A program made the translations under genes and the position numbers. Positions 9,296-19,602 of a DNA stretch of 64,000 nt are shown here, in pieces (the first letter of the stretch is position 1; every line of letters starts with the position of its first letter). The notes below the pieces were generated by a model. That model ran no database searches, was not told the origin of the DNA, and saw nothing but the letters and a program-made list of their open reading frames with translations. The DNA comes from Nocardia aurantia (GTDB lineage Bacteria > Actinomycetota > Actinomycetes > Mycobacteriales > Mycobacteriaceae), in the NCBI RefSeq assembly GCF_009604425.1, contig NZ_WEGI01000003.1, forward strand, positions 310,001-374,000, in the 5' to 3' direction.

Positions 9296-12200
9296 TCACG
9301 ACGCGGCTCCGATTATCAGTTCGGCCACCTTCGGGCCGGCCTGCTCCAGGCTGAACGACCGGCCCATCTGCAGTGACATCAGGTCGATGCCGAGGGTCTT
9401 GGTGACCCGGGCGCCGAGTTCCACGGCCATCAGCGAATCCAGGCCCAGTTCCGGTACGGGGACCGTCATGTCGATGGATTCCACCGGGACGCCCATGACC
9501 ACGGCGAGTTCCTCGGCCATCTTGCGGGCCACGAAGGTGCCGCGCTTGCCCTCCTCGATCGCGGCCACCTCGGCCCGCAGCCGGGCCAGTTCCGAGGTGT
9601 CCTTCGCGGAGACCTGCGCGAGCGCCATCGTGCGGCCCGTGCGGGTCAGCTGCGGGAAGGTGCCGGTGAGCTTCGCCCAGTCCGTGGGGATGATCCCCGC
9701 GCGCGAAATGCCTAGGCGCAGAGTCTGTTCCAGGTAAGCGGTGGCGTCCGCCATATCGATCGGGTCGAAACCGACGAGATCCAGGTATTTCACCGCCGTC
9801 TCGTCGGCGGCCATGCCGCCGGTCGCGCCGGACAGGTGGCCCCAGCCGACGCACAGCGCCCGTTCCCCGGCCTTCGCCCATTCCTGGGCCATGGTCTCCA
9901 CCGCGAGATTGGCGGCACAGTAGTTGTACTGGCCGTAGATGCCGTACATCGAACCACCGGAGGAGCAGAGCACGAACATGTCCGGCCGGATCCCGGCCGC
10001 CGCCACCGCCTCGTGCAGCACCCGGGCGCCGTGCACCTTGGGCCGGTACACGATGTCCAGCTCGTCGAATGTCATTGCCTCGAGCCGATTGTCGGCGACC
10101 GAACCGGCCGCGTGGAACACCCCGCGCAGCGGATGTCCGGCGGTGTGCGCCCGGCCGACGATCGCGGCGACCGCCGCCGCGTCGGTGACGTCGGCCAGTT
10201 CCCGGACCACCTCGACGCCGGTCGCGTGCCAGGCCTCGAGCTGGCGGCGCGCCTCCTCGGTGCCCGCGCCGCGGCGGCCGACCAGTACCAGCCGGCGCGC
10301 GCCGCGCAGGGTCAGCCAGCGCCCGATCGCCATCCCGAAACCGCCGAAGCCGCCGGTGATCAGATACGTCGCGTCCGGGTCGATCTCGACCTGCGGCAGA
10401 GACGGCCGCACGGCGGGCAGCGGCGAATCCATCCGCAGGGCGATGCGGTTCAGGCCGGTGGAACGGATGGTCTCCTCGAAAGCGCTCGCCACGTCGTCGG
10501 TGTCGAACAACCGGTAGCGCAGCGGCGTGTAGATCCCGGCGAGCACCTTCTCGTAGACCCGTTGCAGCAGGGCGATCAGCCGTTGCGGATCTGCGGCGAC
10601 CAGCCGGTCGAGGTCCATCGAGTAGTAGGCCACGTTCTTGTCGAAGTTGGCCATCTCCAGCAGGCCGCCGGTGTAGATGTCCGCCTTGCCGACCTCGACG
10701 ATGCGGCCGAATTCGGCGACGGCGGAGAAGTTCTGCCGCAGGATCTCGCCGGGTGCGCTGCTCACGACCACCTCGACGCCCCGGCCGCCGGTCAGGGCGA
10801 GCACGTCGTCGACGAAGTTCAGTGAGCGCGAGTCGATCGCGTGGTCGGCGCCGAGGCCGAGGACATGGGCCCGGCGTTCGTCGGTGGAGGCGGTGCCGAT
10901 GATGCGCGCGCCCCGGTCCTTGGCGACCTGGATCGCCGCGGTGCCGACACCCCCTGCGGCGCCGTGGATCAGCACGGTCTCGCCCGGTTGCAGCCGGGCC
11001 AGATCGTGCAGCGCGTATTCGGCGGTGCCGAAAGCGATGGTGCTGGTGCAGTATCCGGGATCCGCGTCCGGGGGCAGCGCGATGGCCCGGTCCCGATCGA
11101 CCAGGACGTAGCGTTGCATCATGCCCTTGGCGGCGATCGCGACCAGGTCGCCGACCGCGAGATCGGTGACGCCGGAACCGATCCGGACCACCTCGCCGAC
11201 CCCTTCCATCCCGGGGACGGTGCCGAAGTAGGTCGGCGCGAGCTCGCGCTCGCCGAGCAGGCCGATGACCTTCAGCGGATCCTTGTAGTTCAGGCCGATG
11301 ACCTTCATCCGGACCTCGACCTGATCCGCGCCCGGCCGCGGGCGCGGGCACTGCCGCCAGGACAGCGCCGACAGCATACGGGTACGGGGCAGTTCCAGCG
11401 CGAAATTGGCCGACGGGTCGGTCAGCGGCGCCGCGGTGTCCAGCGCGTCCAGCCGATCCGGCAGCGGTTTGGTGATCAGCGGGCTCCAGCGGGTGCCGGC
11501 GCGCAACGCCACCTCGTCGGTGTCGTCGGTCCAGAAGGCGCCGGGGACGGCGAGTTCGGTGACCAGATCGGCGATCTCGGTGCCGGGCGTCACGTCGATC
11601 AGCCGCCACCGCAGGGGAGTCTGCTCGTTGAGCAGTACCCGGTGCGCCCCGGCGAGGGCGGCCTGCGCCGGGTCCGCGGGAGCGGTGTCGCCGGGTACGG
11701 CCAGCGCGTGTTCGGTCACCAGGGTGGCGTGACACCGGCCGTCCTCGAACTTCTCCGCGGCGCGGTCGGCGCTCTCCGGGTACGCGAAGTCGTTCACGGT
11801 GGCCGCGATTCGCTTCAGGGTCCACAGGTCGGCCAGGTCGTCCGGGCCGGCGCCCGCGACCACGACGACGTGCAGCCGGTCCGTGCCCTCGTCGCGCGCG
11901 GCCGCCAATGTCGCGGTGAGGGTGTCCGATTCGGCGTCCCGGCCGAATTCCGAAGGCCGGTCCGGGTTCTCGGAGACCGGCGGCTGTCGCGTGGACGATT
12001 CGACGAGATGCAGCCGCGCGCCCGGGACGGCCGCCGCCAGCGACCGGGCGCGGCGGGTCGCGCCGCCGCCGAGCGCGAGTACCACGGTACTGACCGAATC
12101 CTGGGGCAGCGCAGTGGGTTCCAGCGGATCGCGGGCCCGCATGGTCTCGGTGTAGAAGAAGTCGGCCATCCGGCGCAACGGGTCCTGGCCCGGCGTGAGC

Positions 12201-15200
12201 GCGCCGATCTGCAGGCCGCTCAGGCGCATCACGAGGTTGTGGTCGTCGTCGAGCAGATCGACATCGGCCCGCAGCCGCGCTTTCGGGTCGGTGCGGGCGA
12301 CCACGGTGATCCGCTCGGGCAGTGGGGCGACCAGTCGCACCGCCGCGACGCCGACCGGGACCAGTGTGCCCTCGTCGATGCGGGATTCGGCGAACAGCAG
12401 GGCCGCGGTCTGCATGGCCGCGTCGACGACCGCCGGATGTGCGGCGTGCCGAGACCCCACCGCGATGCTGCCGTCCACGGTGGCCGTCACCGTGTCCTTG
12501 CCGACCCGCGCGGACAGCACCCGCCGGAAGGCGGGCCCGTAGTGCAGACCGGCGGCGGCCAGGCCGCTGTAGAACAGCTTCGGGTCGACGTCGACGCCGA
12601 CCGCGATGTCCGGAACCTGCACGCGCGTGCGCTGGTGACTGCCGGTCAGCATGCGGCCGGAGGCGTGCAGGGTCCACGCGGTGCCGGTGGCCGAGCGGGA
12701 GCGGATCAGGAAGCGGCCGCTGGCCTCCTCCACGGTCAGGGCGAGCAACGGCACGTCCGGCGCGCCCATGATCAGCGGCGCCACGAAGCGGACCTGTTCC
12801 AGCGCAACGCGTTCGACGCCGAGTCGCTTCGCCGTGGCGCTGAGCGCCGCGTCCAGGTACGCGGCGCCCGGCATGATCTTGACGCCGTTGACCACGTGAT
12901 CGGCCAGCCACGGCAGCAGTTCGGTGCCGACCTGGAGCAGCCAGTCCGGCCGGCCCTCGACGTCGGGATCGCCGAGCATGGCGTAGCTGCCGGGAGTTCC
13001 GAGCCGGGCCTGCTCGAACAGCGGCAGCGCCGAGTACAGCCGGGTCCGCTGCCACGGATATCGCGGCAGCGGCACGTGCGGTGTGGCGGCGCGATCCGGC
13101 GGGAACAGGATGTCGAGGTCGAGCACGCCCGCGCCGTGCAGTCCCAGGAGGGTGCGCCGGATGCTGTCGGAGTCGGGCTGTTTGCGATCCAGTGTCGGCA
13201 CCGTGGTGCCGTTGATCTCCGCGCCGAGCAGCGTCTCGCGAATGTTGCCGGACAGCACCGGATGTGGGCCGACCTCCAGGAAGACCCGGCGCTCGGCGAT
13301 CAGTCCGGTGATCGCGTCGGCGAAACGCACCGGCAGGCGGACGTTGTCGCACCAGTACCCGGCGTCCCAGTCCGGTCCGGTCACCTGCGTGCCGGTGACC
13401 GACGAATACAACGGCACGGTCGGCGTCCGCGGCTCCAGAGTCGCCAGCGCCGTGCGCAATTCGTCCAGAATGGGGTCCATGAGCCGGCTGTGGTAGGGCA
13501 CCTCGACCCGCAGTGGCCGCGCGAAAACACCGTCCTCGGTGAGCTTCTCGCCGATCTCCTCGAGCCGGTCGACATCGCCGGAGAGGGTCAGGGAACTCGC
13601 GCTGTTGATCGCGGCGATGTCGACGCGCGGATCGTCGGCGACGAGTTCGAGGGCCTGTTCCCGCGACATGCCCACGGCGAGCATGCCACCGGAGCCGGCG
13701 GTGGTGGCCTGCAATCGCGCCCGGTGGTGGGCCACCAGGACCGCGTCGCGCAGGGAGAGCATTCCGCTGACATACGCGGCGGCCACCTCGCCGACGCTGT
13801 GGCCGACGATCGCCGCCGGCACGATGCCGTACCGGGCGAGTTCGCGCACCAGCGCCACCTGCACCAGGAAGTTGGCCGGTTGCGCGACCTCGGTCGCGGA
13901 GACCCGCGACTGTTCCTCCGGTTTCAGCAGTTCCTCGATGATCGACCAGCCCGCGACCTTGCGGAACTCGGTGTCGACCTCGGTGGCGGCGTCGGCGAAA
14001 ACTCCTGTGGTGGTGAGCAGTCCGCGCGCCATGCCCCACCATTGCGGGCCCATGCCGGAGAACACGAACACCGGTTCGGTGGTCCGGGCGACGATGGTGC
14101 GGACCGCGTCGCGGCCCTCGCCGGCGGCGAACGCGCGCAGGTCGTGGACGAGGTCCTCGGTGTCGCCGAGCAGCATGCCGGTGCGGAACTGGTGATGCGC
14201 CATCCGGGTCCACGCGGCCTCGGCCAGCCGTCCGGGTTCCGCGCCCGCGGTGATCAATTCGGCGAACCGCCCGGCCAGGGCGCGTGCCGCAGCGGTGCTG
14301 CGTGCCGAGATCGGCAGTACGCCATAGTGTTTCGGCTCCGGTGCGGACTCGACGACGATGGCGGGCCGATATTCGGACAGGATCGCGTGCGCGTTGGTGC
14401 CGCCGTAGCCGAAGCCGTTGACCGCCACGGCCATCGGCGGGGCGTCGGCGGGCAGCGGTTCGGCCTCCACCTGGACGTGCAGGCCGAGTTCGTCGAACGG
14501 GATGTCCGGGTTGGGCCGGTCGATCCAGCCCTGCGGCGGGATCGTGCGATGCCGGATGGCCAGCGCCGCCTTGATCACGCTGGCGATGCCCGCCGCGGCC
14601 TCGGTGTGCCCGAGGGTGGACTTCACCGAGCCGACGCCCAGCGTCCGGTCGCGTTCGGCCGGAACGCCGAAAACCTTGCCCAGAGCCCGCAATTCGACCG
14701 GATCACCGACCAGGGTGCCGGTGCCGTGCGCCTCGACGTAGGTGATCGATGCCGGAGCCAGCCCGGCGCGGGCGCAGACCGTCCGCGCCAGCGACTCCTG
14801 GGAATCCACGTTCGGCACGGTGATCGCGGTGGTGCGGCCGTCCTGGTTGGCGCCGGTCGCCTTCACCACGGCGTAGATCCGGTCGCCGTCGCGCACCGCG
14901 TCGTCGAGCTTCTTCAGCGCCACCATGCCCGCGCCCTCGCCCCGGCCGTAGCCGTCCGCGGCGGCGTCGAAGGACTTGCAGCGGCCGTCGGCGGCGAGGA
15001 AGCCGCCCTTGCACATCAGTACGAAGGTCTCCGGCTGCAGCATCACGTTGACGCCGCCCGCCAGCGCCACCTCGCAGTCGCCGTTCGCCAGTGCCTGACA
15101 GGCCAGATGGAACGCCACCAGCGACGACGAGCAGGCCGTGTCGACGGTGAGGGCGGGCCCGATCAGGTTGAGCGCGTAGGCGATTCGGTTGGACAGCATG

Positions 15201-15655
15201 GTGTACGACGCACTGGCCGGGGTGTGCATGTCGGTGTGGAACAACGCGGGGCCCACCACGCCGATCACCGACTGGTCCACCACGAAGCCGCCCACGTAGA
15301 CGCCGACCTGCCCGCCCGCCGCGCGCGCGGCGATCCCGGCGTCGTCGAGGGCCTCCCAGGTGACCTCCAGCATCAGGCGCTGCTGCGGGTCGAGCACGGT
15401 GGCCTCGCGCGGCGAGATGCCGAAGAAGTCCGGATCGAACTCCCAGGGATCGGTGGTCATGAAGGCGCCGCGCTTGGTGTAGCTGCGGCCCGGCGTGCGC
15501 GGTTCCGGATCGTAATAGCGGCGATAGTCCCAGCGATCGGCCGGCATGTCCGTCACTCCGTCGCGCTTGTCCAGGACGAATTCCCAGAAAGTGTCCGGTG
15601 AGTCGATCCCGCCCGCGAACCGGCATCCTATGCCGACAATTGCGATATCCGACAT
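9296..15655 (-). CDS. Type I modular polyketide synthase, one fully reducing module (KS-AT-DH-ER-KR-ACP)
   Basis: A 2119-residue Mas/Pks2-like synthase. Approximate positions: KS 1-425 (Cys175 in DTACSSS, His310, His350); AT 530-830 (Ser620 in GHSVGE); DH 890-1150 (His920 in HVVNGVKIMP, Asp1078 in HPAVVDAAMQ); ER 1420-1730 (VLIHGAAGGVG near 1561); KR 1760-1945 (ITGGFGGFG near 1766); ACP with Ser2074 in LGLDSL. There is no thioesterase, so the chain must leave by transfer, fitting the PapA gene just downstream. Such enzymes act iteratively on a fatty starter to make saturated, often methyl-branched, acids. The AT motif at 719-724 (VPYHSR) matches neither clear malonyl nor methylmalonyl signatures. 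The ATG at 15655 is chosen for its GGAGG SD; a longer frame adds 27 residues. Confidence 0.96.
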   Translation of the reverse strand: MSDIAIVGIGCRFAGGIDSPDTFWEFVLDKRDGVTDMPADRWDYRRYYDPEPRTPGRSYTKRGAFMTTDPWEFDPDFFGISPREATVLDPQQRLMLEVTWEALDDAGIAARAAGGQVGVYVGGFVVDQSVIGVVGPALFHTDMHTPASASYTMLSNRIAYALNLIGPALTVDTACSSSLVAFHLACQALANGDCEVALAGGVNVMLQPETFVLMCKGGFLAADGRCKSFDAAADGYGRGEGAGMVALKKLDDAVRDGDRIYAVVKATGANQDGRTTAITVPNVDSQESLARTVCARAGLAPASITYVEAHGTGTLVGDPVELRALGKVFGVPAERDRTLGVGSVKSTLGHTEAAAGIASVIKAALAIRHRTIPPQGWIDRPNPDIPFDELGLHVQVEAEPLPADAPPMAVAVNGFGYGGTNAHAILSEYRPAIVVESAPEPKHYGVLPISARSTAAARALAGRFAELITAGAEPGRLAEAAWTRMAHHQFRTGMLLGDTEDLVHDLRAFAAGEGRDAVRTIVARTTEPVFVFSGMGPQWWGMARGLLTTTGVFADAATEVDTEFRKVAGWSIIEELLKPEEQSRVSATEVAQPANFLVQVALVRELARYGIVPAAIVGHSVGEVAAAYVSGMLSLRDAVLVAHHRARLQATTAGSGGMLAVGMSREQALELVADDPRVDIAAINSASSLTLSGDVDRLEEIGEKLTEDGVFARPLRVEVPYHSRLMDPILDELRTALATLEPRTPTVPLYSSVTGTQVTGPDWDAGYWCDNVRLPVRFADAITGLIAERRVFLEVGPHPVLSGNIRETLLGAEINGTTVPTLDRKQPDSDSIRRTLLGLHGAGVLDLDILFPPDRAATPHVPLPRYPWQRTRLYSALPLFEQARLGTPGSYAMLGDPDVEGRPDWLLQVGTELLPWLADHVVNGVKIMPGAAYLDAALSATAKRLGVERVALEQVRFVAPLIMGAPDVPLLALTVEEASGRFLIRSRSATGTAWTLHASGRMLTGSHQRTRVQVPDIAVGVDVDPKLFYSGLAAAGLHYGPAFRRVLSARVGKDTVTATVDGSIAVGSRHAAHPAVVDAAMQTAALLFAESRIDEGTLVPVGVAAVRLVAPLPERITVVARTDPKARLRADVDLLDDDHNLVMRLSGLQIGALTPGQDPLRRMADFFYTETMRARDPLEPTALPQDSVSTVVLALGGGATRRARSLAAAVPGARLHLVESSTRQPPVSENPDRPSEFGRDAESDTLTATLAAARDEGTDRLHVVVVAGAGPDDLADLWTLKRIAATVNDFAYPESADRAAEKFEDGRCHATLVTEHALAVPGDTAPADPAQAALAGAHRVLLNEQTPLRWRLIDVTPGTEIADLVTELAVPGAFWTDDTDEVALRAGTRWSPLITKPLPDRLDALDTAAPLTDPSANFALELPRTRMLSALSWRQCPRPRPGADQVEVRMKVIGLNYKDPLKVIGLLGERELAPTYFGTVPGMEGVGEVVRIGSGVTDLAVGDLVAIAAKGMMQRYVLVDRDRAIALPPDADPGYCTSTIAFGTAEYALHDLARLQPGETVLIHGAAGGVGTAAIQVAKDRGARIIGTASTDERRAHVLGLGADHAIDSRSLNFVDDVLALTGGRGVEVVVSSAPGEILRQNFSAVAEFGRIVEVGKADIYTGGLLEMANFDKNVAYYSMDLDRLVAADPQRLIALLQRVYEKVLAGIYTPLRYRLFDTDDVASAFEETIRSTGLNRIALRMDSPLPAVRPSLPQVEIDPDATYLITGGFGGFGMAIGRWLTLRGARRLVLVGRRGAGTEEARRQLEAWHATGVEVVRELADVTDAAAVAAIVGRAHTAGHPLRGVFHAAGSVADNRLEAMTFDELDIVYRPKVHGARVLHEAVAAAGIRPDMFVLCSSGGSMYGIYGQYNYCAANLAVETMAQEWAKAGERALCVGWGHLSGATGGMAADETAVKYLDLVGFDPIDMADATAYLEQTLRLGISRAGIIPTDWAKLTGTFPQLTRTGRTMALAQVSAKDTSELARLRAEVAAIEEGKRGTFVARKMAEELAVVMGVPVESIDMTVPVPELGLDSLMAVELGARVTKTLGIDLMSLQMGRSFSLEQAGPKVAELIIGAAS

Positions 15656-15744
15656 GCACCCCTCCAGGGTCGGATCAGTCTGATTGGCAACGAGTTTCGG
15701 CGCACCCAGAATGCGACTGCGGGCGATGGACGCCATTTCGGGGA

Positions 15745-15780
15745 GACCTCACAAACTGATCATGGTTGAATTGTGAAGTC
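15745..15780. promoter_or_regulatory. Inverted repeat in the PKS-MmpL divergent promoter
   Basis: GACCTCACAA (15745-15754) and TTGTGAAGTC (15771-15780) are inverted copies matching at 9 of 10 positions with a 16-base spacer. They sit between the divergent PKS and MmpL genes and could be one operator for both. No regulator gene is adjacent. Confidence 0.5.
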
Positions 15781-15881
15781 TCGAATGCGTCCGTTCAGGC
15801 GCTGTCCGGCCCATTGCGGCTGCCTATGTTTCAGGTGACCGGCGGTATGCGCCGGCGATGAAATTCTCGGTGGGAGCGGCG

Positions 15882-18152
15882 ATGTCGGGCGAGTTCACCG
15901 GCTGGATACAGTTGATCGTGAAACGGCGGTTCACCGTCCTCGTCGTCGTGGTCGGCGCGCTGCTGGCGCTCGGTGGCTACGGCCTCGGACTGCCCGATCA
16001 CCTGGGCGTCAGCGGATGGGACGATCCCGGCTCGGAATCGGCGCGGTCGGCCCGGCTGCGGGACCACGCGTTCGGCCACGACCACGCTGCCGACGTGCTG
16101 CTGCTGTTCCACGCGCCGGCCGGGGCGACCGTCGATGATCCGCACTTCGCCGCTACCGCGATCGACTACCTCAACGGTCTGCCGCAACGCTTTCCGGGCG
16201 AGATCGACCGGATCAACGGGGCGTACTGGGCCACCGACACCGGATTGGCCATGCCCGAGGTCTTCGGCACCGAGGACCGCGGCCACGCCTTCGCCTCGGT
16301 CGCGATCCGCGGCGACGACGACACCACCCTGCTGAACAACTATCGCAAGGTCGCGGGCGAGCTCGCGCTACCCGGCGTCGACGTGGAAATCGCCGGGCGG
16401 CAACCGATCGCGCTCGCGCTCAACGACACCATGGCACAGGACCAGCGCCGGATGGAACTGTTCGCGATCCCCGCGGTGGCGGTGCTGCTGTTCTTCCTGT
16501 TCGGTGGTGTGATCGCAGCCGCCCTGCCGCTGGCCGTCGGCGGGCTGACCGTCCTGGGCGCGTGGGGGATCGTCCGTTTCCTCACCGGCTTCATGCAGGT
16601 GAATTCCTTCGTCTCCCCGGTGGTTTCGATGATCGGCCTCGGCCTGGCCATCGACTACGGACTGTTCATCGTGAGCCGGTTCCGGGAGGAACTGGCCGCG
16701 GGGCACGAGGTGCCGGAGGCGGTGGGGCGTGCGGTCGCCACCGCGGGCCGCACGGTGGTGTTCTCCGCGACCGTCGTGGTGGCCGCGGCGGGCGCGATTC
16801 TGCTGGTGCCGCAGGGGTTCCTGCGTTCCTTCGCGGTCGGCGCGATGGTGACGGTGGCGCTGGCGGCGCTGGTCTCGGTGACGGTGCTGCCGGCCGTGCT
16901 CGCAGTCCTGGGCCGGGGCGTGAATCGGCTGGGCTTCAACCGGTTCCATTCGCGCCGTGCGCAATCCGATCAGCGCGGTAATCCGTGGGGCCGGATCGCC
17001 GGCTGGGTGATGCGCCGGCCGGTCCTGGCGGCGGTGCCGGTGGTGGCGATCCTCGTGGTGCTCATCGCGCCGGTGCGTGATGTCGCGTTCGGCGGTATCT
17101 CCGAACGTTTCCTGCCGCCGGAGCATCCGGTGCGCACGGCCCAGCGGCATTTCGACGAGCTGTTCCCGCTGCGGCAGACCGATCCGGTCGAGATCGTGGT
17201 GACCACGGCCGCCACGGCCGATATCGACGAGGTGGTGGCGACGGCGAACCGGGCCCCGGGTTTGAAGGCGCCGTTCCCGGAGCCCTTCCACGCGCCGTCG
17301 CAGCTGGGTGTGTTCACCACCTCGACCTCGCTGCGGGACGCGCACGACGCGCGGGAGACCATCGACTATCTGCGGGCCATGCCGGTGCCCAAGGGCACGA
17401 CCGTGCTCGTCGGCGGCCAATCGGCGGTGGAACGGGACAGCGTTGCGGCGCTGCGGCATCGGATGCCGTGGGTGGTCGCGCTGGTCTTCCTGGTCACCAC
17501 CGTGCTGCTGATCCTGGCCTTCCGCGCGCCGATACTGCCGTTGGCGGCCGGGTTGCTGAACCTGCTGGGGCTGGGCTCCACCCTCGGCGTGCTCACCTGG
17601 ATCTTCGCCGACGGCCACGGCGCCGGTTTGCTGAACTTCACACCGCAGCCGATCATGGCTCTCGTTCTGGTACTGATCATTTCGGTGATCTACGGGTTGT
17701 CCACCGATTACCAGGTGTTCCTGCTCGCTCGCATCCACGAGGCGAGGGCGCGCGGCGCGAGCGATGCCGAGGCGGTGCGACTCGGGGTCGCGCGGACCGG
17801 ATGGATCATCACCGCCGCCGCCCTGGTCCTGATCGTGGTGTGCGGCGCGTTCGCGCTGTCGGAGCTGGTGATGATGCAGTACATCGCCATCGGGATGGCC
17901 ACGGCGCTGTTCATCGATGCCGTCGTGCTGCGCCTGCTGCTGATGCCCGCGATCATGCGGATGCTGGGCGCGGTCGCCTGGTGGACGCCCGGCCCGTTGC
18001 GGCGCCGGGCCCCGCGTGCGGAGCCGATCGCGGCCGCCGAGCACCACGAAACCCGTTCGCCACGTGATGAATTCGATGCGCCGCTCCGCGAGGACCGGCC
18101 GCTGCCGGACGAAATCGGGGAGCCGGCGGCCGGTCCGGGGCCGCGCCGGTAG
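15882..18152 (+). CDS. MmpL-family RND lipid transporter
   Basis: A 756-residue transporter with the MmpL/RND plan: TM1 at about 20-38, a periplasmic loop to about 190, TM2-6, a second half with TM7 near 370, a second periplasmic loop, then TM8-12. Both proton-relay motifs are intact: GLAIDYGLF and GLSTDYQVFLLAR. Family members export PKS-made glycolipids across the inner membrane. It is divergent from the PKS gene and shares its promoter region, so export of the PKS/PapA product is the natural reading. ATG 15882 has GGGAG five bases upstream; ATG 15858 is an alternative. The C-terminal tail (about 60 residues) is charged and cytoplasmic. Confidence 0.93.
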   Translation: MSGEFTGWIQLIVKRRFTVLVVVVGALLALGGYGLGLPDHLGVSGWDDPGSESARSARLRDHAFGHDHAADVLLLFHAPAGATVDDPHFAATAIDYLNGLPQRFPGEIDRINGAYWATDTGLAMPEVFGTEDRGHAFASVAIRGDDDTTLLNNYRKVAGELALPGVDVEIAGRQPIALALNDTMAQDQRRMELFAIPAVAVLLFFLFGGVIAAALPLAVGGLTVLGAWGIVRFLTGFMQVNSFVSPVVSMIGLGLAIDYGLFIVSRFREELAAGHEVPEAVGRAVATAGRTVVFSATVVVAAAGAILLVPQGFLRSFAVGAMVTVALAALVSVTVLPAVLAVLGRGVNRLGFNRFHSRRAQSDQRGNPWGRIAGWVMRRPVLAAVPVVAILVVLIAPVRDVAFGGISERFLPPEHPVRTAQRHFDELFPLRQTDPVEIVVTTAATADIDEVVATANRAPGLKAPFPEPFHAPSQLGVFTTSTSLRDAHDARETIDYLRAMPVPKGTTVLVGGQSAVERDSVAALRHRMPWVVALVFLVTTVLLILAFRAPILPLAAGLLNLLGLGSTLGVLTWIFADGHGAGLLNFTPQPIMALVLVLIISVIYGLSTDYQVFLLARIHEARARGASDAEAVRLGVARTGWIITAAALVLIVVCGAFALSELVMMQYIAIGMATALFIDAVVLRLLLMPAIMRMLGAVAWWTPGPLRRRAPRAEPIAAAEHHETRSPRDEFDAPLREDRPLPDEIGEPAAGPGPRR

Positions 18153-18183
18153 CCACGGCGAACGGGTCGGCGCGCCGGGCGGG

Positions 18184-19602
18184 TCATTTCGTGGTGGCGG
18201 GCGTCCACGGGGTGGATCCGAGCTTGGCGCGGCGATCCGGCAGTGCCAGCGTGAGTACGCCGAGACCGGCTGCGGCGACGGCGATCGCGCTCAGCATGGT
18301 CATGCTGCCCGGCAGCGTGTGCGCCCGGAAGAACAGCGCGCTGAGCACCGCGAGCCCGACCGAATTGCCGATCTGCTCGACGGTGGGCAGCAGGCCGGAC
18401 GCCTCGTCCATGTCCCGATCGTCCAAGCCCGCGAGCATGATCGGCTGCAACGGGACCCCGAACACCCCGACCCCGAAGCCCGCCAGGAACACCGGGCCCG
18501 TGACCAGCGCCAGATTCACCGCCCCGGAACTGACGGACAGATATCCCACGCCCACCGCGACCAGCCCGCCGAACAGGCCGACCCCGGCGGCGAGCGCCCG
18601 AACACCGAAGCGGTTCACCAGTTTCGGCGACAGGACCGCACCGGCACCGGCACCGATGGCGAAGGGGGTCATGGCGATTCCGGTGCGCAGCACGGAAAAC
18701 CGCAGCACCTCCTGCAGCAGCACCGAAACGGTGAACACGAAGGCGGTGAACAGCCCGAAGAATATCGTCACCAGCACCGAGCCGACCGCGAAACCCCTGT
18801 CGCCGAACAGGTCCAGCCGGACCAGCGCCACTGCGCCGCGACGCCGGGCCGCCCGCTCGTGGACCACGAACAACCCGCCGAGTACCAGCGCGGCCGCGGT
18901 ACAGCCCCACTGCCACGGCCGCGGACCGGCCTGATTGTCCGACAACGCGAACAGCAGCAGAAACAGTGCGGCCGTGGCGATCACGGATCCGCGCAGATCC
19001 AGCGGCGGGCGCCGCGGCGCCGCCCCGATCCGCAGGTACTTCCAGGCCAGGGCGACGGCCACCACCCCGAGCGGCAGATTCATCAGGAAGATGACGTGCC
19101 AGCCCAGCCCGAACGGGTTCACGGTGACCAGCACGCCGCCCAGGATCGGGCCGAGCATGCCCGCGAAACCCGCGGTGGCGCCGTAGGCGGCGAACGCGTA
19201 CGGCTGATGTTCGCGCCGGAACGAGGCAGTGATGATCGCGATGGTCTGCGCCGCCATCCCCGCCCCCGCCACGCCCGCGACGATCCGCGCCAGATCCAGT
19301 TCCACAGCGCTGGTGCACATTCCGCACCACAACGAGGCCGCGGTGAACCCCGCCGCCGACCACAGGAACATCCGCCGCCGCCCCGCGATCGCGCCGAGCC
19401 GGGCCGCGGTGAGCAGGACGCACGCGAAGGCCAGCGAGTAACCGGCCACGAACCACAACTGCTGGGATCGGGACGCGGCCAGATCGCCGGTGATCACCGG
19501 CAGCGCGGTGGTGACGATCGTGACGTCGATCATCTGCATGAACACCGAGATCAGGCACGCCCCGAACGAGCCGAGCGCCACGGCCGCCTCGCCGCGGGTC
19601 AT
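18184..19602 (-). CDS. MFS exporter, 14-helix DHA2 (EmrB/QacA) type
   Basis: A 472-residue major facilitator with the DHA2 layout: motif D1 in helix 1 (QMIDVTIVTTALP), a motif-A-like loop (ARLGAIAGRRRMF), and antiporter motif C in helix 5 (GMLGPILGGVLV). Family members expel drugs and sometimes lipids or siderophores. Its ATG at 19602 overlaps the stop of the Ag85-like gene (ATGA), so the two are co-translated. It converges on the MmpL gene with only 31 bases between, with no strong terminator seen. Whether it acts on the lipid product or gives drug resistance cannot be told. Confidence 0.92.
   Translation of the reverse strand: MTRGEAAVALGSFGACLISVFMQMIDVTIVTTALPVITGDLAASRSQQLWFVAGYSLAFACVLLTAARLGAIAGRRRMFLWSAAGFTAASLWCGMCTSAVELDLARIVAGVAGAGMAAQTIAIITASFRREHQPYAFAAYGATAGFAGMLGPILGGVLVTVNPFGLGWHVIFLMNLPLGVVAVALAWKYLRIGAAPRRPPLDLRGSVIATAALFLLLFALSDNQAGPRPWQWGCTAAALVLGGLFVVHERAARRRGAVALVRLDLFGDRGFAVGSVLVTIFFGLFTAFVFTVSVLLQEVLRFSVLRTGIAMTPFAIGAGAGAVLSPKLVNRFGVRALAAGVGLFGGLVAVGVGYLSVSSGAVNLALVTGPVFLAGFGVGVFGVPLQPIMLAGLDDRDMDEASGLLPTVEQIGNSVGLAVLSALFFRAHTLPGSMTMLSAIAVAAAGLGVLTLALPDRRAKLGSTPWTPATTK

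Noticed and set aside
9249..14213. Very long minus-strand frame over the PKS
   Set aside because: Low-complexity Arg/Gly/Pro translation; the overlapping frame carries all PKS active sites.
10841..15601. Long plus-strand frame opposite the PKS
   Set aside because: Antisense shadow caused by high G+C; rich in Gln/Arg/Gly with no recognisable fold.
18153..18183. GGCGCGCC palindrome between the MmpL and MFS genes as a terminator
   Set aside because: Only an 8-base self-complementary site without loop; too short to call.
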